A DNA stretch of 64,000 nt from Mariniphaga sp964559175 (lineage in GTDB: Bacteria > Bacteroidota > Bacteroidia > Bacteroidales > Prolixibacteraceae): assembly GCA_964559175.1 (NCBI GenBank), contig CAZLGT010000006.1, positions 1-64,000 of the forward strand. The letters run 5' to 3'. Positions 58,661 to 64,000 of the stretch are shown piece by piece. A program made the translations under genes and the position numbers. The notes beneath the pieces are model-generated. The model was not told the origin of the DNA. It searched no databases and worked only from the letters and a program-made list of their open reading frames with translations. Position 1 is the first letter of the stretch; each line of letters starts with the position of its first letter.

Positions 58661-60295
58661 ATGAGAAGATATAGTGCATTTTTTTTACTTATTTCATTGC
58701 TGATGAATTCATGTTCGACTAAAAAACCTGCCGATTTGATTGTGACCAATGCCACAGTTTATACCGCTGATGAAACCTTTTCGAAAGTGGAAAGCTTTGC
58801 TGTGGCCGGGGGGAAAATTGTTTCAACCGGGAATACCGAAAAAATTCTGGCGGAATATTCTTCGGAAAACATCGTTGACGCCAGGGAAAAATTTATTTAT
58901 CCCGGATTTAACGACGCCCATGCGCATTTTAACGGATACGCCACAAACCTGATGCAGTATGCCGATTTGCGCGGCACCACAGGGCCGGAAGAGATTTATG
59001 AAATCATTCTGGCGCATCTCGAAAAATTTGGCGGCGAGTGGGTTTTAGGCCGTAGCTGGGACCAAAACGATTGGGAAGTGACTGAGTTTCCTGATAAAAC
59101 CAAACTGGACGAACTATTCCCCGAAACACCGGTTTACCTGGTTCGGGTTGACGGACATGCAGGCTGGTGCAACTCCAAAGCGCTGGAAATGGCGGGCATC
59201 ACCAACGAAACCAAAGTGACGGGAGGTTTGGTGGAGCTGAAAAACGGGCAACCCACCGGAATTTTAATCGACAATGCCATGGGACTGGTTTCGCGGTTGA
59301 TTCCAAAAATCACTCTTGAACAGCAAAAACTCGGGTTGCTCGAAGCCCAGAAAAACTGCTTTGCAGCCGGCCTCACCTCGGTTACCGATGCCGGACTGGA
59401 TAAATCAACGGTTTTACTGATAGAAGAGATGCAAAACTCAGGCGAACTGAAAATGCGCATCAACGCCATGCTGAATCCTTCGGAAGAGAACATTGAGTTT
59501 TTCGTGAAAAACGGCCCGAAAAAAGAGGACCGGCTGGTGATAAACACCATTAAATTATTTGCCGACGGTGCTTTGGGCTCCCGCGGAGCGCTCTTGCTGG
59601 AAGATTATTCCGACGACCCCGGAAACAAAGGCATTCAGATTGAAGCGCAGGAATATTACGATGAGTTATGCCAACTGGCTTACGACAGCAATTTTGCCGT
59701 GGCCACCCACTGCATTGGCGATGGGGCCAACCGGCTGATGCTGGATACCTACGGAAAATTTTTGAAGGGCGAAAACGACCGTCGCTGGCGTATTGAACAC
59801 GCCCAAATTATTCATCCTGATGATATGGAAAAATTTGCCCGGTATTCCATTGTTCCTTCGGTGCAGGCTACGCACGCCACGTCCGACATGTACTGGGCCG
59901 GCGACCGGTTGGGAGAAGAACGTTTGAACAACGGCGCTTATGCCTACCAGACGCTGCTAAATCAACTGGGCTGGTTGCCCAACGGCACCGATTTCCCGGT
60001 AGAGGAAATTTATCCGCTGTTTACATTTTATGCCTCGGTTTTCCGCACCGACCACAACAACTTGCCCGAAGGCGGTTTTCTGATGGAGGAGGCATTAACG
60101 CGCGAGCAGGCGCTACGTTCCATCACACTTTGGCCGGCAAAAGCATCGTTCGAAGAAAACGAAAAAGGCAGCATCGAACCCGGCAAGTGGGCCGATTTTG
60201 TCATCCTCGACACCGATTTGATAACTACCTCGCCACAGGAAGTGCTGGATGCCAAAATTGAAAGCACCTGGATTGCGGGGGAGAAGGTTTTCTAA
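58661..60295 (+). CDS. YtcJ-like amidohydrolase, lipoprotein
   Basis: 544 residues from the ATG at 58661, with lipoprotein leader (LISLLMNSCSTKK). Amidohydrolase-3 family: metal motif FNDAHAHF, then GRSWDQNDWE, DGHAGWCNSKALEMAG, FADGALGSRGALL, ATHCIGDGANRLMLD, IEHAQIIHPDD and NGTDFPVE. The full set of metal ligands appears present. Substrates of this group are mostly unknown amides. The stop is 46 bases before the first propeller gene. Confidence 0.9.
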   Translation: MRRYSAFFLLISLLMNSCSTKKPADLIVTNATVYTADETFSKVESFAVAGGKIVSTGNTEKILAEYSSENIVDAREKFIYPGFNDAHAHFNGYATNLMQYADLRGTTGPEEIYEIILAHLEKFGGEWVLGRSWDQNDWEVTEFPDKTKLDELFPETPVYLVRVDGHAGWCNSKALEMAGITNETKVTGGLVELKNGQPTGILIDNAMGLVSRLIPKITLEQQKLGLLEAQKNCFAAGLTSVTDAGLDKSTVLLIEEMQNSGELKMRINAMLNPSEENIEFFVKNGPKKEDRLVINTIKLFADGALGSRGALLLEDYSDDPGNKGIQIEAQEYYDELCQLAYDSNFAVATHCIGDGANRLMLDTYGKFLKGENDRRWRIEHAQIIHPDDMEKFARYSIVPSVQATHATSDMYWAGDRLGEERLNNGAYAYQTLLNQLGWLPNGTDFPVEEIYPLFTFYASVFRTDHNNLPEGGFLMEEALTREQALRSITLWPAKASFEENEKGSIEPGKWADFVILDTDLITTSPQEVLDAKIESTWIAGEKVF

Positions 60296-60341
60296 TTTTT
60301 TTTTCTTATTGAGATTCAATATCTTTAAAGAAAAAACAAAA

Positions 60342-61334
60342 ATGAAAACGCTAATCCCATTTTTATTTCTGTTTATCGCATTTGTTTCGTGTGAACGTAA
60401 TGAAATCCCTGAAGATTTTTCTCCTGAAATTAGTTTTGAAGTGTCACAATTTATTGAAACACAAATCCCGGTTTTAAATTTTGAATTAACGCCCAACGGT
60501 TTTTATTATTCAGGCTATGAAGAGCCGCGAATTTACTTTTCAACTTTTTCCGGCGATACCATGTCAATAAAAACAGAATCAGAAGTAAAATCTTTGGTTT
60601 ACGATCGAAGGTTTCGCAAACTGTATATCGGAACAAAATCCTCTGGTCTGGGTGTATTGAAAGGGAACACGATAACCTATTTTTCACCCGACAATTCAAT
60701 CCTTCCGCGGTATGTTATCGCGAGAATGGATGTAGATAGCGAGGGTAATTTGTGGATAGCATCTGCTAAAAACGGTGAGGGTGGATTATACCGTTTCGAT
60801 GGAAATGAGTTTGTTCATTTTTCCACTGATAATTCACTCTTAACATCTGATTTAATTTACGGAATTTGTTGCCGGAATGCATCAGTTTATATTTCTGGAA
60901 AAGGAATAGACGGGCATACCGTTTTCCGGATTGATAAAACAGAAAAGGGTGAATATTCCTGGGAAGAAATACTGAGTGATGGTGAATATTATCATGAAAT
61001 AGCAGCGGATGAAAATGACAATGTTTATGTTATTTTTCGAGTTCCTGCAGAGGGTATTATAAAATTATCGGCAGATGGTACGAAAAATATAATTACGCCT
61101 GACAGGAAGGGGGATGGTTTTGTTTATACAAAACTGATAACTGATAAAAGAGGGTATTTATGGGCGAATAAAATTTCGCTGGTCTCAAGTGAACATTTTT
61201 CGGTTTATGACGGGAAAAATTGGCATCCTGCTCCCACGGCCTTCCCTGAAAATGGGCTTGAATCAATCGATGTGGATGAAAATAACAACATTTGGCTGGC
61301 TTCTTATTCAGGGATTTATATTCTTAATCAATAA
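60342..61334 (+). CDS. Two-component-regulator-propeller-like lipoprotein (1)
   Basis: 330 residues from ATG 60342; the leader MKTLIPFLFLFIAFVSCERN has a lipobox. Earlier in-frame codons overlap the amidohydrolase and are not used. The mature part is a beta-propeller with repeats ending in the D-x-x-G/N-N-L/I-W-x-A form (DVDSEGNLWIASA, DENNNIWLASYSGIYIL), as in the sensor part of hybrid two-component proteins, but without membrane or kinase part. A close relative follows at 61405. Function unknown; probably a surface or periplasmic binding protein. Confidence 0.8.
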   Translation: MKTLIPFLFLFIAFVSCERNEIPEDFSPEISFEVSQFIETQIPVLNFELTPNGFYYSGYEEPRIYFSTFSGDTMSIKTESEVKSLVYDRRFRKLYIGTKSSGLGVLKGNTITYFSPDNSILPRYVIARMDVDSEGNLWIASAKNGEGGLYRFDGNEFVHFSTDNSLLTSDLIYGICCRNASVYISGKGIDGHTVFRIDKTEKGEYSWEEILSDGEYYHEIAADENDNVYVIFRVPAEGIIKLSADGTKNIITPDRKGDGFVYTKLITDKRGYLWANKISLVSSEHFSVYDGKNWHPAPTAFPENGLESIDVDENNNIWLASYSGIYILNQ

Positions 61335-61404
61335 TCATTTCACCTCGATTTTATAAACTAAGCAACCTTTTTGTTCTTTTTATCATCTTGGTAAAAAAAC
61401 CGTT

Positions 61405-62415
61405 ATGAAACTACTACCTATATTTTTTTTCACATTGTTTCTTCTTTTTTCCTGCAACAAAGATGACGACGAGGTTGTGCTGAATGAATTTCCGGAGGAA
61501 ATCAATTTCGATGTTTCGGAATGGGTGTTAAAAGGCGAAAACACTACCTGTGTTGACTTCGACAAGGATGGAAACCCCTGGATTGCTTCGGGTAGTAACC
61601 TGATTTTTTACGATGGTTTGAATATGCAATCTTATTCAGCCGGTACGATAATTCAGGATGTTTCTGTTGCGCCTGACGGAAGAGTTTGGCTGGGTACAAA
61701 GGAGAAAGGCCTGGCTCGTTTCTCCGGCGGTGAATTCACATTTTTCACTTCTGAAAATGCCGGATTACCGAGGGATTACGTAAATGAAGTGGAAGTTGCC
61801 CCAAACGGAAAAGTCTGGTTTTCCAGCTCGGCCCACAATTTGGGCGGACTAATGTGTTACGACAACGGTACATTCAGCCTTTACACTCCGGAAAATTCAA
61901 TATTGAATCAGAATGTCATTCAGAACTTAAAAGTTGACAGGGACAGCCGGGTCTATTTTGTAACGTTGGGAACCGTTGGAAGTGCAGCAGTTTACAGGAT
62001 TGACAATCAAAACAACTGGATGCAATTGGGAGGTGATGCTACATTTTACTGGATAATGTCTTTGGATTTAACGACTGATTCTAAAGTTTACATTACTACG
62101 GATCATTCACTTTCATCATGTTTGGGTTGTTATGAAGATGAAATTTTGTGTTTTGAAGACGGGAAATGGAGAGTTCTTGAAAAATCTTTTTATCAGGGTA
62201 TGTTCAACGGATTTTTTATTGATAAACGAAATTATATTTGGATTAAGGGAGGAATTGAGGGATCAGCGACTAACTATTTTGTTTTTGACGGAAAAGAGTG
62301 GCACCGTTCTGCAGAAGGACAAATCCCTGAAGTTTTCATAAAAAGTGTAAAAGTGGACGACCAAAACAACATCTGGTTTTGCACGGATGAGGGTATTTTT
62401 GTTTTAAGGCAGTGA
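61405..62415 (+). CDS. Two-component-regulator-propeller-like lipoprotein (2)
   Basis: 336 residues, leader LLPIFFFTLFLLFSCNKDDD (lipobox FSCN, followed by acidic residues typical of retention signals or surface export tags). Propeller repeats: DFDKDGNPWIASGS, VAPDGRVWLGTKEKGLARF, VAPNGKVWFSSSAHNLGGL, VDDQNNIWFCTDEGIFVLRQ. It is a paralogue of the preceding gene, so a tandem duplication is likely. No catalytic motif. Confidence 0.8.
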   Translation: MKLLPIFFFTLFLLFSCNKDDDEVVLNEFPEEINFDVSEWVLKGENTTCVDFDKDGNPWIASGSNLIFYDGLNMQSYSAGTIIQDVSVAPDGRVWLGTKEKGLARFSGGEFTFFTSENAGLPRDYVNEVEVAPNGKVWFSSSAHNLGGLMCYDNGTFSLYTPENSILNQNVIQNLKVDRDSRVYFVTLGTVGSAAVYRIDNQNNWMQLGGDATFYWIMSLDLTTDSKVYITTDHSLSSCLGCYEDEILCFEDGKWRVLEKSFYQGMFNGFFIDKRNYIWIKGGIEGSATNYFVFDGKEWHRSAEGQIPEVFIKSVKVDDQNNIWFCTDEGIFVLRQ

Positions 62416-62455
62416 GTTAAAAATCTTTTTGTAACTTTATGGAAAACTTACAATT

Positions 62456-63943
62456 ATGACAACAAAAGAAAAGTATTCCATTTCAAGAAGGAATTTTATA
62501 AAAGTTTCGGCGGCTTCCACTGCCGCAGTTTCAACCATGTCGCTGGGCAGCTGCAATGTGGAAAAAGTGCCGGCGCCCATGAAGCGCAAGTTCGGTAAAC
62601 ACGATTTTATGGTTACCTCTTTTGGCCTGGGTGGCCAGGCTTCGTTGCAATGGACAGCCGAAGGTTTGGATCCGGTGCCTATAATTCTGAAGGCTTTCGA
62701 TTTGGGCATCAACTATTTCGATACCTCAAATCTGTATGCCGGCAGTCAGTTGAATTTCAATAAAGCGTTTAAAAAGCTGAACCTGATTCCGGGTGAAAGC
62801 AATTACAATGAAGGGCTGCGCAAATCCATCTGGCTCACCAGCAAAACCGCTATGCGCTGGGGTAAACCCGGCTGGCCCGAGCGGGAAGGTGTGGTGAACT
62901 GGTCGAACGGCGATAATGTAAAGTGCGCGGTTGACGATGTAAAACGTTCGCTCACACAGCTTTTTGGCGACGGAAACGGCAACTATCCCGGGGGTGCCTA
63001 CCTCGATATGGTGCTGATTCATACGCTCCACAACGAAGCCGAAATCGATGTGCTTTACGAAGGACTGGAAACCCCGCTCGACCCGAATGAAAATTTCGGT
63101 GCGCTGGTTGCCCTGCGCGATTTGCGCGATGGAACCAACCTCACCGGCATGAACCCGAATAACGAAAAACTGATTAAACACATTGGCTTTTCGGGGCACA
63201 ACAATCCGCCGGCCATGATTGATATGATCCAACGCGACGAATGGGGAATTCTGGAAGGAATGCTCATCGCCATCAACGCCAACGACCGGCTGATGTTCAA
63301 TATGCAGCACAATGTGATTCCGGTTGCCGAAGCCAAAGGAATGGGTATTATCGGTATGAAAACCTTCGCCGACGCTGCCTTGTACCACAAAGAACCTACC
63401 TGGTCGAACAAGCCGGAGCACGTTTACATGGAAGTGGGAAAACCCGGGCTGCCAAGCCGTCCACTCATCGAGTATTCGCTTACTACACCCGGCGTTCATA
63501 CCCTGATAATCGGAATTGGTCACATCGACGACGACCCCATGAAATGCCAGCTGGTACAAAATTTTTATGCCTGCCAGATTGAACGCAACGGCCTCACTGC
63601 CGACGAGCGGGTGAAAATTGAACAGATGGCTGCAGGGGTTAAAAACGGAAAAACCAACTATTTCCAGATGGAAAAAGAGGAATTGGTGGCAGGTCCGCGG
63701 TTGCTGGAAAAAACAGAAAAAGAAGGCAAAAACGTGTTTACCTGGCAAACAGCGTATGCCGGAGACGAGCCCATTTCGCATTACGAAGTGATGATTGACG
63801 GGCAGCTGGCCGGAAAAGTGGATCATAAGCCGCAGGTATTAAAAAGCAAACCATTTGCCTTTGAAACCGACAAAACCGGTTCTGAAATTCTGATTGCAGC
63901 GGTTGACAAAGCTGGCAATCGTATGGAGTCGAAGCTTGTTTAA
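62456..63943 (+). CDS. Tat-exported aldo/keto reductase-like protein
   Basis: 495 residues. Tat signal SRRNFIKVSAAS with a hydrophobic stretch and then SLGSCN, so it may be a Tat-exported lipoprotein. AKR barrel: FDLGINYFDTSNLYAG (Asp and Tyr of the tetrad), WLTSKTAM (Lys), LDMVLIHTLHN (His), GFSGHNNP, and a C-terminal half with long insertions. The last about 90 residues (VFTWQTAYAGDEPISHYEVMIDGQ) look like a fibronectin III-type domain. Substrate unknown. Export of an NADPH-type enzyme is unusual but known for this group, probably with cofactor bound in the cytoplasm. Confidence 0.87.
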   Translation: MTTKEKYSISRRNFIKVSAASTAAVSTMSLGSCNVEKVPAPMKRKFGKHDFMVTSFGLGGQASLQWTAEGLDPVPIILKAFDLGINYFDTSNLYAGSQLNFNKAFKKLNLIPGESNYNEGLRKSIWLTSKTAMRWGKPGWPEREGVVNWSNGDNVKCAVDDVKRSLTQLFGDGNGNYPGGAYLDMVLIHTLHNEAEIDVLYEGLETPLDPNENFGALVALRDLRDGTNLTGMNPNNEKLIKHIGFSGHNNPPAMIDMIQRDEWGILEGMLIAINANDRLMFNMQHNVIPVAEAKGMGIIGMKTFADAALYHKEPTWSNKPEHVYMEVGKPGLPSRPLIEYSLTTPGVHTLIIGIGHIDDDPMKCQLVQNFYACQIERNGLTADERVKIEQMAAGVKNGKTNYFQMEKEELVAGPRLLEKTEKEGKNVFTWQTAYAGDEPISHYEVMIDGQLAGKVDHKPQVLKSKPFAFETDKTGSEILIAAVDKAGNRMESKLV

Positions 63944-63971
63944 CTGATTTTCAAATAATCAAATAGAAAAT

Positions 63972-64000
63972 CCGTTGGAAGAATTCCAGCGGTTTTTTTT
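63972..64000 (+). terminator. Intrinsic terminator at the window end
   Basis: CCGTTGGAA, loop GAA, TTCCAGCGG forms a 9-bp stem with one mismatch, then eight T residues to the window edge. Confidence 0.85.

Overview
The window looks like chromosomal DNA of a Bacteroidota bacterium, probably a marine or sediment polysaccharide degrader of the Marinilabiliales/Prolixibacteraceae kind. The reasons are TAnnTTTG-type -7 promoter elements, an ECF-sigma/FecR pair whose downstream partners carry STN domains, many lipoproteins, DUF4175 and DUF4292 proteins, sulfatases and GH2 enzymes, and frequent TTG/GTG starts with weak Shine-Dalgarno sequences. The assignment below phylum is inference. No rRNA, CRISPR array, insertion sequence or prophage is visible. 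One tRNA gene (Leu, CAA) is present.

Layout. 0-1.2 kb: trpS with a clean terminator. 1.3-21 kb: a carbohydrate block with a Tat-exported Gfo/Idh/MocA protein, a sialate O-acetylesterase-like protein, two S1 sulfatases, a TPR sensor histidine kinase, two GH2 enzymes, a GH26 mannanase, a GxxExxY cassette framed by palindromes, and a tandem class II aldolase. No SusC/SusD pair is present. Between the two GH2 genes (13.4-15.05 kb) lie two 5'-truncated gene remnants around an intact small lipoprotein gene. 21.2-22.2 kb: a DUF4258/YgiT-type toxin-antitoxin pair and tRNA-Leu, with two tRNA-derived tandem repeat units just 5' of the tRNA.

22.2-27.5 kb: a DUF202 membrane protein, then a compact operon of ECF sigma factor, FecR anti-sigma, an STN + double-lobed aspartic protease + PDZ protein, and an STN + carboxypeptidase-regulatory-like protein. 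The sigma/FecR pair here has no TonB receptor; two periplasmic STN proteins take its place. This is the best candidate for an undescribed system. 27.5-31.4 kb: rbfA, a LolC/E-type permease, tdh and rsgA. 31.4-40.8 kb: a seven-gene minus-strand operon (DUF4175 protein, RsbW-like ATPase, ybeY, mnmG, apt, uvrC, mnmA). An exact parS-type site lies between mnmG and apt, and a 14/16 variant lies 4.4 kb away, between tdh and rsgA. These suggest the window lies in the origin-proximal half of the chromosome.

41.2-53.9 kb: housekeeping genes, including a lone response regulator with ruvB, a glutamine cyclotransferase, a polysaccharide flippase, rpiB, an Rrf2 regulator, VanZ, a HemW-like protein, dut, TPR and DUF4292 lipoproteins, a methyltransferase with a Crp/Fnr regulator, OsmC and YceI. 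54-64 kb: a succinate-semialdehyde-type dehydrogenase, a third GH2, a repeat-rich intergenic region holding a 57-residue membrane protein gene, a YtcJ-like amidohydrolase, two tandem propeller lipoproteins and a Tat-exported aldo/keto reductase ending in a terminator.
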